From contig NZ_JABUYL010000001.1 of assembly GCF_014897315.1 (NCBI RefSeq), positions 372,001 through 436,000 of the forward strand: a stretch of DNA of 64,000 nt. The letters run 5' to 3'. The stretch is from Proteus sp. FME41. Lineage in GTDB: Bacteria > Pseudomonadota > Gammaproteobacteria > Enterobacterales > Enterobacteriaceae. Shown here piece after piece: positions 36,275 through 46,405 of the stretch. How positions within the stretch are numbered: position 1 is the first letter of the stretch; the number at the start of each line of letters is the position of its first letter. The notes under the pieces were generated by a model that was not told where the DNA came from, did no database searches, and worked only from the letters and a program-made list of their open reading frames with translations. Both the position numbers and the translations under genes were made by a program.

Positions 36275-38335
36275 ATGAACAAACTTTTAAATGTGGCTTT
36301 TGCAATCGGATTAACGTTAACAGGTACTTCTGTTGTGATGGCTGAGAAACCAGCCACTCCAGCAATAGCAACTATTGATCAGTTACCCGAATTAAAGCAA
36401 GAGCCACAGCACTCTACTGTGAGCGAGCGAGTAACCTCTCGTTTTGAACGCTCTCATTACCGTCAGTTCTCGCTAGATGCGAGCTTTTCTGAAAAGATTT
36501 TTAACCGCTATCTTAATTTATTAGACTATAGCCACAATGTGTTGCTGGCGTCAGATATTGCCCAATTTGATAAAGAAAAAAACAAAGTGGGAGATTATCT
36601 GAAAAAAGGCGAGCTTCAACCGCTATATGATCTCTTCAATTTAGCGCAAAAAAGACGCTTTGAGCGTTTTCAATATGCATTAGACCGCATTAATAAGCCC
36701 ATGGGTTTAACTGGTCAGGATAAGTTTCAGTTAGACAGAACAAAAGCACCATGGCCTCAAACTCAAGCTGAATTAGATAAGCTTTGGGATGAAAAAGTAA
36801 AATACGATTGGCTAACACTGAAGCTATCTGAAAAAACAGACAGTGAAATTAAAGAAACGTTGACTAAACGCTATAAAGCCGCTTTACGTCGCCAGACACA
36901 AAGTCAAAGCGAAGACGTTTTCCAAATTATTATGTCGGCATTTGCTCGTGAAATTGATCCGCATACCAGTTATTTATCACCAAGAAATACAGAAGCTTTT
37001 GATTCTGAAATGAGCCTTTCTTTAGAAGGTATTGGTGCTGTATTACAGATGGATGATGATTATCCTATGATCAACTCAATGGTGACTGGTGGACCCGCAG
37101 CCAAAAGTAAAGAGTTGAAAGTTGGGGATAAAATTATTGCTGTAGGCCAACAAAATAAACCAATGGTAGACGTTGTGGGTTGGCGACTTGATGATATTGT
37201 TGCTCTGATTAAAGGACCGAAAGGGAGCCAAGTTAAATTAGAGGTGATCTCTGATGAGAAAGGCGCCAAACCAAGAACGATCACCATAGTCAGAGAACAA
37301 ATTCGTTTAGAAGACAGAGCCGTTAAATTGACTGAAAAAGTCATTAATGGCGAAAAGGTTGCTATTTTAGATATTCCAAGTTTTTATGTCGGTTTAACTA
37401 ATGATGTCAAAACACAACTGCAAAAAGTAGCGAAAGACAATGTATCATCTTTGGTTATTGATTTACGGGGTAATGGGGGGGGTGCATTAACAGAAGCTAT
37501 TTCACTTTCAGGCTTATTTATCCCAAGTGGCCCTGTGGTGCAAGTTAGAGATAACAATGGTCGAGTAAGACAAGATTTCGATAGAGATGATGTTGTTTAC
37601 TATAAAGGCCCATTAGTTGTTATCGTAAACCGCTTTAGTGCTTCAGCTTCTGAGATTTTCGCGGCAGCTATGCAAGATTATGGGCGTGCTTTAATTGTGG
37701 GTGAACAAACCTTTGGTAAAGGAACCGTTCAGCAATATCGTCCATTAACACGTGTTTACGACCAGATGCTTAGCCCAGACTGGCCTGGTTTAGGTTCAGT
37801 ACAATATACCATTCAAAAATTCTATCGAATTAACGGTGGTAGTACTCAACTTAAAGGGGTGACACCAGACTTGTTATTACCAAGTTTTGATAGTACCGAT
37901 ATGGGTGAGAGCTTTGAAGATAACGCATTACCTTGGGATAGTATTTCTCCAGCAAGTTATCAGTTATCTGAATATTCAGACAAATTGAAAATAGCATTAG
38001 CGCCATTGACTGAACAGCACACTAAACGTATTGCAAATGACAGAGAGTTTTCATACATTTTTGATGATATTCAACGTTATAATGATGCTAAAGCAAAAGG
38101 TGAAGATAAGTTTGTTATTTTGAACTTTGCCGAAAGAGAGAAAGAAAACAAAGAGCTTGAAACCATTAAATTAAATCGCATCAATGAGCGTTTTAAATTA
38201 GAAGGTAAGCCGTTGTTAAAATCACTTGAAGATTTACCAAAAGATTATGAAGGCCCAGACCCTTATTTAGATGAAACTGCAAAAATTGCAGTTGACCTCT
38301 CAAAAGTGCTTAAGCCTAAAAAATTATTAAATTAA
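36275..38335 (+). CDS. prc: Tail-specific periplasmic protease Prc (Tsp)
   Basis: 686 residues. A signal peptide ends at about Ala23. A PDZ domain lies at about 240-320 (SLEGIGAVLQ, GDKIIAVGQ). The Ser/Lys catalytic dyad is in SASASEIFAAAMQDYG and EQTFGKGTVQQY. The enzyme degrades proteins with apolar C-termini, including FtsI and MepS, with the adaptor NlpI. The C-terminal DUF3340 region is complete. AACCCCCCAA terminator follows. In E. coli htpX comes next; here a porin gene is inserted between them. Confidence 0.96.
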   Translation: MNKLLNVAFAIGLTLTGTSVVMAEKPATPAIATIDQLPELKQEPQHSTVSERVTSRFERSHYRQFSLDASFSEKIFNRYLNLLDYSHNVLLASDIAQFDKEKNKVGDYLKKGELQPLYDLFNLAQKRRFERFQYALDRINKPMGLTGQDKFQLDRTKAPWPQTQAELDKLWDEKVKYDWLTLKLSEKTDSEIKETLTKRYKAALRRQTQSQSEDVFQIIMSAFAREIDPHTSYLSPRNTEAFDSEMSLSLEGIGAVLQMDDDYPMINSMVTGGPAAKSKELKVGDKIIAVGQQNKPMVDVVGWRLDDIVALIKGPKGSQVKLEVISDEKGAKPRTITIVREQIRLEDRAVKLTEKVINGEKVAILDIPSFYVGLTNDVKTQLQKVAKDNVSSLVIDLRGNGGGALTEAISLSGLFIPSGPVVQVRDNNGRVRQDFDRDDVVYYKGPLVVIVNRFSASASEIFAAAMQDYGRALIVGEQTFGKGTVQQYRPLTRVYDQMLSPDWPGLGSVQYTIQKFYRINGGSTQLKGVTPDLLLPSFDSTDMGESFEDNALPWDSISPASYQLSEYSDKLKIALAPLTEQHTKRIANDREFSYIFDDIQRYNDAKAKGEDKFVILNFAEREKENKELETIKLNRINERFKLEGKPLLKSLEDLPKDYEGPDPYLDETAKIAVDLSKVLKPKKLLN

Positions 38336-38366
38336 GTTATCAGTGATAAATACGGGTACTTAAAGT

Positions 38367-38394
38367 AACCCCCCAATTATTGGGGGGTTTTTAT
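38367..38394 (+). terminator. Terminator of proQ-prc
   Basis: AACCCCCCAA/TTGGGGGGTT around the loop TTA(T) followed by T residues. Confidence 0.9.
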
Positions 38395-39091
38395 ATCCTA
38401 ATATAATCGAAATATAAAAATTATCATTGTTAATCAATGTCTATTGGGAGAGTCATCAAACGTATTCTCAAAAAAGTAAGCTTATATCTTCTTGGCGGGG
38501 GAGGCTCATTACATTATTTCTCAATACATTTTAGCTATTTACTACATAAAGTTACCAGTAATATAAACAATTATTAATATATATAGATATTTAAATTTAA
38601 CTTTATGCAACATAATTTTTAATTGAGAATACATTTCAAATAAGTTTTGTTAGATATAAATAAAAAAACACTCCATTGATTTTTAGGTGAATAACACTTT
38701 AAATGATGATGAAAAATGGTTTTATATCTAAAAAACAGAATGAAAAGTTTAATTAGCCATTTGTTGTGATTAAGATCTCATTTAATAGTTCGGTTATTGC
38801 AATAAATGTAACATATTGTGACAATGATCGCTTAAATTGACATAAAATTACTATAGCATAGAGATACTAAAAATTTAGTGTCTCTTTGAGACATCAACGC
38901 AACAGCTAAAAATCTTACCTTAATGATGAGTTATCTTTATTTTATGAGTTCAAAATGTATTATTAGAGTAGGGTGTATAACTTAATTATTATATTTTCAA
39001 AATCAGGTTTTCTACGTAAGGGATAATAACTAAAAAGCAAATAATCTATAATTTGCTTAAAAGGTTTCTATTACGAAAAAATAAGTAAATA
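38395..39091. other. Long AT-rich region upstream of the porin gene
   Basis: About 700 bases with no gene. TGTGATTAAGATCTCA at 38765-38780 is a near match to the CRP consensus TGTGA-N6-TCACA. Confidence 0.45.
38765..38780 (+). promoter_or_regulatory. Possible CRP-binding site
   Basis: TGTGA-TTAAGA-TCTCA differs from the consensus half-sites by one base. It is about 500 bases before the porin start codon, which fits only if the porin mRNA has a long leader or if a small RNA is transcribed in between. Confidence 0.35.
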
Positions 39092-39190
39092 CCAATATGG
39101 TGAGATAGCCATATTGAAATTTTATGCCCAAAAATAATTTTAATGTTTGAAATTGATACAACCATGAATTTAATTGATGGTTGTTTTTTT
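39092..39190 (+). ncRNA. Candidate small RNA or leader ending in a perfect terminator
   Basis: Two hairpins lie in series without any frame: CAATATGG/CCATATTG (39093-39116) and ACAACCAT/ATGGTTGT (39158-39184) followed by seven T residues. The second is a textbook Rho-independent terminator on the plus strand, 92 bases before the porin ATG, with no upstream gene to end for 800 bases. It therefore closes either a small RNA or an attenuated leader of the porin mRNA. Confidence 0.45.
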
Positions 39191-39281
39191 AGCTAAATAT
39201 AGAAGTGGTGCTTTTTTTGAACTTATTAAATATAAGCCAATATAAATTAACTCAAATATTTATTAACCAGGTTGAATTAAA

Positions 39282-40634
39282 ATGAAAGTAAAAAGAATAG
39301 TATTGTTTATGTTTGCTCCTTGCCTTTTAGCTGTGAGCGCTGCCAATGCAGGGAATTGGGAAAATTCAATTAAAGAGAATTCACTTATTTCAGATTCTGA
39401 ACTTGAGCTTTCTGCTATTAATATGTGGAAATACCTAAAAACTGAAAACCGTTTTGATAAAGAAGAGCAGCGTTATAGAAAGCAAGTTGCTAATGCTTGG
39501 GGACAAAACTTCCAAGCTGATTTCAGATCTGGTTATTTGGGGGGCATCCTCGGATTTGATGTTTCTTATTATGGTGGTATCAAATTAGGCGCAAGTAAAG
39601 ACTTCGCCTCTCGTGCAATCTTATACAATGATGATGGTGAAGCAAAAGGCTATAACAAAATTGGTCAACGTTTCGCAAAAGTTAAATTTGATTTAGATCC
39701 TGTTTTAATTAATGGTAAAGCAGGTTGGTTTACCCTGAAAAACACAGGTATTTTTTCTAATTCACAGCGCCTTTCATTAAACAGCTATAATGGTTATGCC
39801 ACTAACACTGCAATGGGTGATTGGAGCTTAGATTTACTGTTTCTTGACGGTAAAGTGATGCGTCGTGATAGCCCAAATACAGACAGAATGTATTTCAGCG
39901 ATGGTAATGGCGTTAGACATAATATCGACCATGTCCTTACCGGTGGTATCAATTACAACTCAAAACCATTAAAAGTATTTTATTTCTACGGTCAGGCAGA
40001 TGATGTATTCCGTCAACAAGGTTTAGAAACAAAATATAAATTAACCTCAGATCTCACCATTGGTGGTGTAGTTTATTACCACGATTATGGTAGCGATGGA
40101 AAACGTACATTAAGTGATGCTAATAAAGGTAAACGTAACTTTGATAATGATGCATGGCACTTTGCGGGCACCATGGAATGGCGTATTCCTGAATCTCCGT
40201 GGACATTACGTACTGGTGTAACTTATACCGACGCTGAAAAAGCGAATGGTGTTGGTCAATTTGCACGTAATCCAATTGGTAATACCCGTGGACGCTTTAA
40301 TTCACCAGCTTACGCTGATATTGACTATGTACGTGATGGTGAAGTTATGGGTGCCTTGGAAGCTGAATACAGAGTTAGCAAAGAGCTGTCTGTTGGTGCG
40401 CGTACTAACTATAGTGAATTTAGCTACTCAGGCGAAAGATTAAAACAAGGACAGTTTGGTTTATTTAGCTACTGGAAACCAACAGCGAATCTTTCTGTTT
40501 CCTTAAGTGGGGGGATTGGTTGGCACCACCAGCAAGAAAACGATTACACCACACCAAAACTGTATGATGGTCACTCACAACGTGCTCACTCATTATCAGG
40601 TTCTATGACAACAACATATCGTTTCAAAATGTAG
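39282..40634 (+). CDS. OprD-family outer-membrane porin (chitoporin/ChiP type)
   Basis: 450 residues. A signal peptide ends after the NAG-rich stretch at about Ala23 (SAANAGNW). The mature protein is a series of amphipathic beta strands with the OprD-family landmarks, such as FRSGYLGGILGFDVSYYGG, GWFTLKNTGIF and YADIDYVRDGEVMG, consistent with an 18-strand monomeric barrel. It ends in TTTYRFKM rather than a terminal Phe. Relatives take up chitooligosaccharides, amino acids or peptides, so the substrate is open. It interrupts the prc-htpX order of E. coli. Confidence 0.9.
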   Translation: MKVKRIVLFMFAPCLLAVSAANAGNWENSIKENSLISDSELELSAINMWKYLKTENRFDKEEQRYRKQVANAWGQNFQADFRSGYLGGILGFDVSYYGGIKLGASKDFASRAILYNDDGEAKGYNKIGQRFAKVKFDLDPVLINGKAGWFTLKNTGIFSNSQRLSLNSYNGYATNTAMGDWSLDLLFLDGKVMRRDSPNTDRMYFSDGNGVRHNIDHVLTGGINYNSKPLKVFYFYGQADDVFRQQGLETKYKLTSDLTIGGVVYYHDYGSDGKRTLSDANKGKRNFDNDAWHFAGTMEWRIPESPWTLRTGVTYTDAEKANGVGQFARNPIGNTRGRFNSPAYADIDYVRDGEVMGALEAEYRVSKELSVGARTNYSEFSYSGERLKQGQFGLFSYWKPTANLSVSLSGGIGWHHQQENDYTTPKLYDGHSQRAHSLSGSMTTTYRFKM

Positions 40635-40661
40635 TTTATTGAGCTTATTGCTTATATCAGA

Positions 40662-40692
40662 TGCACGACTTATATACATTGTAAGTCGTGCA
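40662..40692 (+). terminator. Hairpin after the porin gene
   Basis: TGCACGACTTA/TAAGTCGTGCA with a nine-base loop; the T run is weak. Confidence 0.65.
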
Positions 40693-41056
40693 TAAAAATA
40701 CAGAGAAAGTTGCTTTACCGTTGTGAGTAAATTATGGCTTCGGTATGCTAATCTGCATTGCTTTTTTATGGTGAACTCATCACCCACATACTAAACGATA
40801 CAAACTGTTCCTAAAGTAATCTCTTCAGTCTGACAAAACAGAAAAATCACATCCTCTAGCACTAATCTCACATTATACTTAAGTTTTAAATGATGCCTAA
40901 TATAGGGTGTTCATTGGCTATTCTTTTTATCAAAATGTAAAGTTATATCGATTTTAATATTAAATAAGTTAAAAGACTTGATAAAATCTAAAAAAGCCTT
41001 ATTTATAAGATAGTTTTTGCAATGTGATAATTAGATAAAATAGGAACAGTATCAAT

Positions 41057-41935
41057 ATGATGAGAATTGCGTTATTCCTTTTAACAAACTTAGCCGTAAT
41101 GTTTGTTTTTGGGATCATCTTATCTTTAACAGGTATACAAGGTCGTAGTGTTCAAGGCTTGATGATCATGGCGGGCTTATTTGGCTTTGGTGGTGCATTT
41201 ATTTCACTGTTAATGTCAAAATGGATGGCATTACGTTCAGTGGGTGGCCAAGTTATCGAAAACCCAACCTCAGAAGTAGAGCGTTGGTTATTAAACACAG
41301 TAAGACGCCAGTCTGAGCAAGTGGGAATTAAAATGCCACAAGTGGCAATTTATGATGCACCTGATATTAATGCGTTTGCAACAGGGGCTCGTCGTGATGC
41401 ATCGCTGGTGGCGGTAAGTACCGGTTTGCTAGCAAGCATGAGTCGTGATGAAGCAGAGGCTGTGATTGCACATGAAATTAGCCACGTTGCTAATGGCGAT
41501 ATGATAACCATGACCTTGCTACAAGGCGTTGTGAATACCTTCGTTATCTTTATTTCGCGTATTATTGCCCAATTTGTTGCTAACTTTATTTCTAATGATG
41601 AAGAGAGTGAAAATAGCAATGGTAACCCATGGGTCTATATGGGGGTTTCAATGGTACTAGAGATTGTATTCGGTATCCTAGCGAGCATTATCACCATGTG
41701 GTTCTCTCGTTATCGTGAATTCCATGCAGATGCAGGCTCTGCAAAGCTTGTTGGTCGTGAGAAGATGATTGCAGCATTGCAACGTTTAAAAACGAGCTAT
41801 GAGCCACAAGAAGAGAGCAGCATGATGGCTTTCTGTATTAATGGACGTAATAAGTCATTCAGCGAATTATTTTTATCTCATCCACCATTAGATAAGCGTA
41901 TTGAAGCACTACGCAACGGTGAGTATCTGAAATAA
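41057..41935 (+). CDS. htpX: Membrane metalloprotease HtpX
   Basis: 292 residues. Two N-terminal helices (about 4-24 and 34-54) anchor it. The zinc-binding HEISH motif is in [16 protein letters not shown], with the third ligand Glu in [14 protein letters not shown] second helix pair follows (about 158-210). It degrades misfolded membrane proteins together with FtsH. In E. coli it is under Cpx control; no CpxR box was identified here. A strong bidirectional hairpin follows. Confidence 0.95.
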   Translation: MMRIALFLLTNLAVMFVFGIILSLTGIQGRSVQGLMIMAGLFGFGGAFISLLMSKWMALRSVGGQVIENPTSEVERWLLNTVRRQSEQVGIKMPQVAIYDAPDINAFATGARRDASLVAVSTGLLASMSRDEAEAVIAHEISHVANGDMITMTLLQGVVNTFVIFISRIIAQFVANFISNDEESENSNGNPWVYMGVSMVLEIVFGILASIITMWFSRYREFHADAGSAKLVGREKMIAALQRLKTSYEPQEESSMMAFCINGRNKSFSELFLSHPPLDKRIEALRNGEYLK

Positions 41936-41966
41936 GATTGAGAGTTTAATCGTGAACTTTCAAAGT

Positions 41967-42000
41967 AAAGCGCTCAATATGAAAGTATTGGGCGCTTTCT
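41967..42000. terminator. Terminator of htpX
   Basis: AAAGCGCTCAATA/TATTGGGCGCTTT with one mismatch, then T residues. Confidence 0.8.
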
Positions 42001-42021
42001 GTTTATGATGAATAGGAGGGA

Positions 42022-42885
42022 TTAATCTAAGTACTCACCAAAGTATGTCACCACTTTTTCTTCATCAATTTTAAGATTACCTTTCCAGCCTGCCCATGGC
42101 ATTTCCATATCAGAGCGGCCTTTGGTGTTATTAAGCAGATTTTCTGCAATGGTAATGTCGCCGAAATTAGCCCAATGATCTAAAGATAATGGAATATAGG
42201 CATTAGGAATAACACCCACTAAGGCAAGTGAGTGCAAAATACCTCGTTTGGTATATCTATCACCAGAAATTAATTTTGCCTCATTTAACCGTTTTTCAAA
42301 TTTACCCGGTGTTTCATCTTCAGGCGCATGGCGTAATAAATGGAGTAATTGTTGAAAGATCTCTTTATCCGCGGGCGTTGGATTGACAGGGGGGACGGTC
42401 AATAGATGTTTTAAATTCAAGTAAGCATAAGAGGGATTGCCCGTATAAGAATTACCGAAATAGAGGCAATATTGAAAATAGCTGTCATTAATATGTTTTT
42501 GCTGGTCAGCATCACTACAAATCCAACAACAGGCATATTGCGGTTTTTCATCATAATCATGTAATGGTAAATTTTGTAATTTATGAAAGGCGCCTAAAAC
42601 AGAGCGCCCTCTAAGATAGCTGCCACCAACACCAGCAACAAATGCATCTAAGCACCGTTTTTGTGTGAGTAGAGGGTTATTCTTCAAGCTATTCAATTTA
42701 GTAATAACATCAGAGTGATCAGCAAAATTTTCAATAATATTAGGTTGCCAATTCACTTCAAATAATAAGGCTTGCTGTTTTTCTGAAAGAACATTGAGAC
42801 GATAAAGAGAAACTTGGCGCTCAGGATCATATTGGCTATTTTCATATTTATAGAGTTTTCGCAGAACTCTCATAATTTTTTGCAC
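42022..42885 (-). CDS. Protein of unknown function (287 residues)
   Basis: Soluble, no signal peptide or membrane helix. The start is basic (MQKIMRVLRKLYKYENSQ). The middle holds several Cys and aromatic residues (YACCWICSDADQQKH), and the end has WANFGDITIAENLLNN and MEMPWAGWKGNLKI. I do not recognise a family. It stands alone between htpX and tcyP, where E. coli has other genes, and could be Proteus-specific. Confidence 0.7.
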   Translation of the reverse strand: MQKIMRVLRKLYKYENSQYDPERQVSLYRLNVLSEKQQALLFEVNWQPNIIENFADHSDVITKLNSLKNNPLLTQKRCLDAFVAGVGGSYLRGRSVLGAFHKLQNLPLHDYDEKPQYACCWICSDADQQKHINDSYFQYCLYFGNSYTGNPSYAYLNLKHLLTVPPVNPTPADKEIFQQLLHLLRHAPEDETPGKFEKRLNEAKLISGDRYTKRGILHSLALVGVIPNAYIPLSLDHWANFGDITIAENLLNNTKGRSDMEMPWAGWKGNLKIDEEKVVTYFGEYLD

Positions 42886-42970
42886 GATGCTACCTTATTA
42901 TGTTTATAGATTTTTTATTGGCATAGTTAAATTATGCAAATTGAAGATAATTAACTTAATCGAAATACAC

Positions 42971-43004
42971 AAAAAAGCCAGTTCAATATGTGAACTGGCT
43001 TTTT
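42971..43004 (-). terminator. Terminator of tcyP
   Basis: GCCAGTTCA/TGAACTGGC with flanking A and T runs. Confidence 0.85.
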
Positions 43005-43027
43005 CGGTCAAGATAAAATTTAAAGGT

Positions 43028-44419
43028 TTATTTAACCGTTAATTCTGTTTCTTCATCTTGGTTGAAGATTTCTTTGTCGGTCTGTCCCATTAATTGGCTA
43101 GTAATTGTCCCTGCGGCCATGGAACCACTCACGTTTAATGCAGTACGTCCCATATCAATTAATGGCTCTACAGAAATTAACAGAGCAACTAATGTCACTG
43201 GTAAGCCCATTGCAGGTAAAACGATAAGAGCTGCAAATGTTGCACCGCCACCCACGCCTGCAACACCGGCAGAACTGACGGTTACAATAGCAACTAAAGT
43301 GGCAATCCACATTGGATCTAATGGGTTAATCCCCACTGTTGGAGCAACCATGACAGCTAACATTGCAGGGTAGATACCTGCACAACCATTTTGGCCAATC
43401 GTTGTACCAAAAGAGGATGAGAAACTTGCGATAGATTCTGGCACACCTACACGTTTGATTTGTGTCTCAATATTCAACGGAATACTGGCTGCACTTGAAC
43501 GGCTTGTGAAGGCAAATGCTAATAAAGGACCCGCCTTTTTGAAGAATTTGATCGGATTTAAGCCTGTAAAACTGACCAATAATCCATGAACTACAAACAT
43601 TAAGCCGATAGCAACATAAGAGGCGACAACAAAGCTACCTAATTGAATTATGTCGTGCATATTCGAACTAGCAACAACTTTAGTCATCAGCGCCATGACA
43701 CCATAAGGTGTTAACATCATAACAATACGAACCAGTTTCATGATCCATGATTGTAAGCAATCAATCGCGGCTAAAACTTTTTCGCCACGAGGTTTATCTT
43801 CTTTAAGTAATTTTAATGCTGCCATACCTAAGAAAGTGGCAAAGATAACAACACTGATAATCGATGTTGAACTAGCACCTGTTAAGTCAGCAAATGGGTT
43901 TTTAGGAATAAACGACAAAATAAGCTGTGGCATTGTTAAATCGGAAACTTTGCCGATGTAATTTTGCTCAAGTGCAATTAAGCGTTGTGCTTCTTGTTCA
44001 CCTTGTACCAAGCCTTCTGCGGTTAAACCGAATAAATTAGCGATTACGATACCAATTAATGCAGAAATAGCGGTAGTAAATAATAAAGTACCAATAGTTA
44101 AGCCACTGATTTTACCTAGTGATGACGCTTGATGCAAACGAGCAACTGCACTAAGAATAGAAGCAAATACTAAAGGCATAATGATCATTTGTAATAGCTG
44201 GACATAACCATTACCCACAATATTAAACCAAAGAATAGATTCTTTAATGATAGGATCGTGTGAGTCATAGAATGCGTGTAACGCTAATCCAAAAGCAACA
44301 CCAAAAACTAAACCAACAAGTACTTTCTTTGAGAGGCTCCACTGGCGTTGGCTTAATTTAGCCAAGACGAGTAATAACACAACAAAGACGAGTACGTTAA
44401 TGATTAACGGAAAATTCAT
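43028..44419 (-). CDS. tcyP: L-cystine symporter TcyP (YdjN)
   Basis: 463 residues of the dicarboxylate/amino acid:cation symporter family with about ten helices. The start [20 protein letters not shown] and the segment [21 protein letters not shown] match YdjN of E. coli. The Ser-rich reentrant hairpin ([11 protein letters not shown]) and the helical tip [12 protein letters not shown] are present. It imports cystine in symport. In E. coli it is controlled by CysB. The neighbour ydjM is in the same order as in E. coli. Confidence 0.95.
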   Translation of the reverse strand: MNFPLIINVLVFVVLLLVLAKLSQRQWSLSKKVLVGLVFGVAFGLALHAFYDSHDPIIKESILWFNIVGNGYVQLLQMIIMPLVFASILSAVARLHQASSLGKISGLTIGTLLFTTAISALIGIVIANLFGLTAEGLVQGEQEAQRLIALEQNYIGKVSDLTMPQLILSFIPKNPFADLTGASSTSIISVVIFATFLGMAALKLLKEDKPRGEKVLAAIDCLQSWIMKLVRIVMMLTPYGVMALMTKVVASSNMHDIIQLGSFVVASYVAIGLMFVVHGLLVSFTGLNPIKFFKKAGPLLAFAFTSRSSAASIPLNIETQIKRVGVPESIASFSSSFGTTIGQNGCAGIYPAMLAVMVAPTVGINPLDPMWIATLVAIVTVSSAGVAGVGGGATFAALIVLPAMGLPVTLVALLISVEPLIDMGRTALNVSGSMAAGTITSQLMGQTDKEIFNQDEETELTVK

Positions 44420-44662
44420 CTTAACTCTCCAACGAGATCTTTATTTATATAATTTCGACGATTGTATGCGATATGAGTTCTTAGATAGTAAGAAAGGATA
44501 TAACAGCATCAATTCGTTATAGGGTAACAGGATTGTTAATAACCTTTTATAATTTATTATTCTTTTATATAGCCGTTTAGTTATAAAGACAAGAAAAATA
44601 GGCATAAAAAGAGGGGGTAATTTATAAATAGATAGAGAAATGTAGGGTTTTGTCAGGGGGTG

Positions 44663-45229
44663 TTAAAAATTAGTACGCTTGTCGTGGTACATCTGTAACC
44701 AGTTGTTGACTTGCGAAGGGAGTGTAATAGTGAGGTGGGGCGGTAAAAAAAGCGCGCCAACAAGGATAAGAACAGAAATAAATCGCTCTCCTTTTTTGTT
44801 ATTTTTTTTACCTAAAATTGGCAGTGCAAAACGCATTTTCAAAGGCCACAAGAAAGGAATACCCGCAGGTGTTAACATATCAGCAATAAGATGGCTTAGA
44901 TAACCAAGTAAAAGTGCATGGAAGATATCAGCAGAAACCTCCCAATGTGGTGAAACTTGTGTTTCCCATAAAATGGCTAAACCACAAAATGCCAGCAGAC
45001 TATGAGTAAAACCTCGGTGCCCACACAGTTTTGATAAGGGCAGAGAAATAATGCGGAACAATCGTCCAAGGATAGAGCCAGGGTGATCTAAGTCGGGTAA
45101 AAGTGAACCTAATAAGACAGCAGGGATCATGTGAAACCAATCACCATGAGCAAGAGCTGGCGTTATTTCAAGTTTCTGTGCTAACACAAGCGTTGCTACA
45201 GAAAAAAGTAGGTGTCCTTCTGCGGTCAT
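44663..45229 (-). CDS. ydjM: YdjM, inner-membrane metal-dependent hydrolase family, SOS-regulated
   Basis: About 188 residues from MTAEGHLLFSVATLV, the family start; an ATG at 45244 would add five residues but has no ribosome site. Metal-binding His/Asp motifs of the LexA-regulated YdjM family are visible in LLPDLDHPGS and CGHRGFTHSL, with HLIADMLTPAG further on. Membrane segments alternate. A perfect LexA box lies just upstream, so it is induced by DNA damage. Its role is unknown. Confidence 0.9.
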   Translation of the reverse strand: MTAEGHLLFSVATLVLAQKLEITPALAHGDWFHMIPAVLLGSLLPDLDHPGSILGRLFRIISLPLSKLCGHRGFTHSLLAFCGLAILWETQVSPHWEVSADIFHALLLGYLSHLIADMLTPAGIPFLWPLKMRFALPILGKKNNKKGERFISVLILVGALFLPPHLTITLPSQVNNWLQMYHDKRTNF

Positions 45230-45247
45230 TCCCTGTCTGTTCATTTG

Positions 45248-45263
45248 CTGTTCATTTATACAG
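45248..45263 (-). promoter_or_regulatory. LexA (SOS) operator of ydjM
   Basis: CTGTTCATTTATACAG matches the SOS-box pattern CTGT-N8-ACAG exactly. It lies 19 bases before the preferred start codon of ydjM, which is also LexA-controlled in E. coli. Confidence 0.85.
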
Positions 45264-45491
45264 TGATAAAGTATAAAAGGTTTTGACGATAACTAACAGC
45301 CAAAAAAGATAGAAATTACCTTAAATATTAAGTAATAACAGGAATATTTTATTTGATTGATTTAAAAATGATCGAATTTAGGATAAAAACCTAAAAGGTA
45401 AAATTAATGCTAGTCGAATTAATCCAAATGAGTGAAAAAATGTAAAGAGTAAAAAAAGTAGAATTGATGAGGCATGTATTAAAAGCTGAAT

Positions 45492-45526
45492 AAAAGGGAT
45501 ATCTAATAAAGTAAAACATCCCTTTT
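45492..45526 (-). terminator. Terminator-like hairpin after hxpB
   Basis: AAAAGGGAT/ATCCCTTTT with a 17-base loop, just downstream of hxpB on the minus strand. Confidence 0.65.
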
Positions 45527-45537
45527 ATTGATGGGAA

Positions 45538-46206
45538 CTAGCCTAATAAATGTAGTTGTGTTAACTCATTAAGTGAGGCAATTTTCACATCAGCCAACCC
45601 CCATTGTTTATCATTAAATTGTGTTGCGGCTGGTACGACGATAGAACGCATTCTTGCGCTTTTGCATGCAATCATACCATTACGAGAATCTTCTAATGAG
45701 ACACAATGAATGGGATCAAGATTAAGTGCTTTAGCGGCATTGAGATAAACTTCAGGATGTGGTTTGCTGTGGGGTAATGCATCGGCAGAGACAACGGCTG
45801 AGAAATAATGGCGAATATTGAATAATTCTAATACACGCTCAAGCATAAAATCAGGAGAAGCTGATGCTAATGCAATTTTTAGCCCCGATGATTTACAAAG
45901 TTCTAAAGCATGTTCAACACCCGGTAGCAGAGGTTTAGTTTCTTCAACCAGCTTGACTACACGAGAAACCATTCTTTGTTTTGCTTCTTGTTTTGAAACA
46001 CCTTGCCATGGTGATGCTTTATACCATAAATCGATGACTTCGTTTATTCTTAACCCAACCATATCAGGCATAGCAGAGGCTAGGGATAAATCGACGCCTA
46101 ATTCAGCAAAGACCTCATGTTCTGCTTGCTGCCAAAATGGTTCAGAATCGATTAACAAACCATCCATATCAAAAATAGCAGCTTCAATAGGAAATTTAAA
46201 AGACAT
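45538..46206 (-). CDS. hxpB: Hexitol/2-deoxyglucose-6-phosphatase HxpB (YniC)
   Basis: 222 residues from MSFKFPIEAAIFDMDGLL; GGAGAG lies at the right distance before this ATG, and an upstream ATG at 46218 overlaps the ribosome site. HAD-superfamily motifs are complete: I as FDMDGLL, II as LASAS, III as HSKPHPEVY and IV as SLEDSRNG. It dephosphorylates sugar phosphates such as 2-deoxyglucose 6-phosphate. Its order with ydjM, yniB and yniA is conserved with E. coli. Confidence 0.93.
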   Translation of the reverse strand: MSFKFPIEAAIFDMDGLLIDSEPFWQQAEHEVFAELGVDLSLASAMPDMVGLRINEVIDLWYKASPWQGVSKQEAKQRMVSRVVKLVEETKPLLPGVEHALELCKSSGLKIALASASPDFMLERVLELFNIRHYFSAVVSADALPHSKPHPEVYLNAAKALNLDPIHCVSLEDSRNGMIACKSARMRSIVVPAATQFNDKQWGLADVKIASLNELTQLHLLG

Positions 46207-46405
46207 GTTACTCTCCATAAATAAGGTCTATGTTGTCGAATGGCGATTGTAGCAAGAGTTATGAGGAAAATCTTTTTAATCAGTTTCTTATTTATTTTGT
46301 AAAATAAATAGAGAAAATAGCAACTATTAATTTATTGCCAATTTAGCCGTTAATTAGACTACGATAAATAGATAAATATTGACGAATTCTACTAGTGAGG
46401 GTGTG

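Noticed and set aside
38765-38780. CRP site as a firm regulator of the porin
   Set aside because: Only one site, one mismatch and about 500 bases away; kept as a low-confidence feature only.
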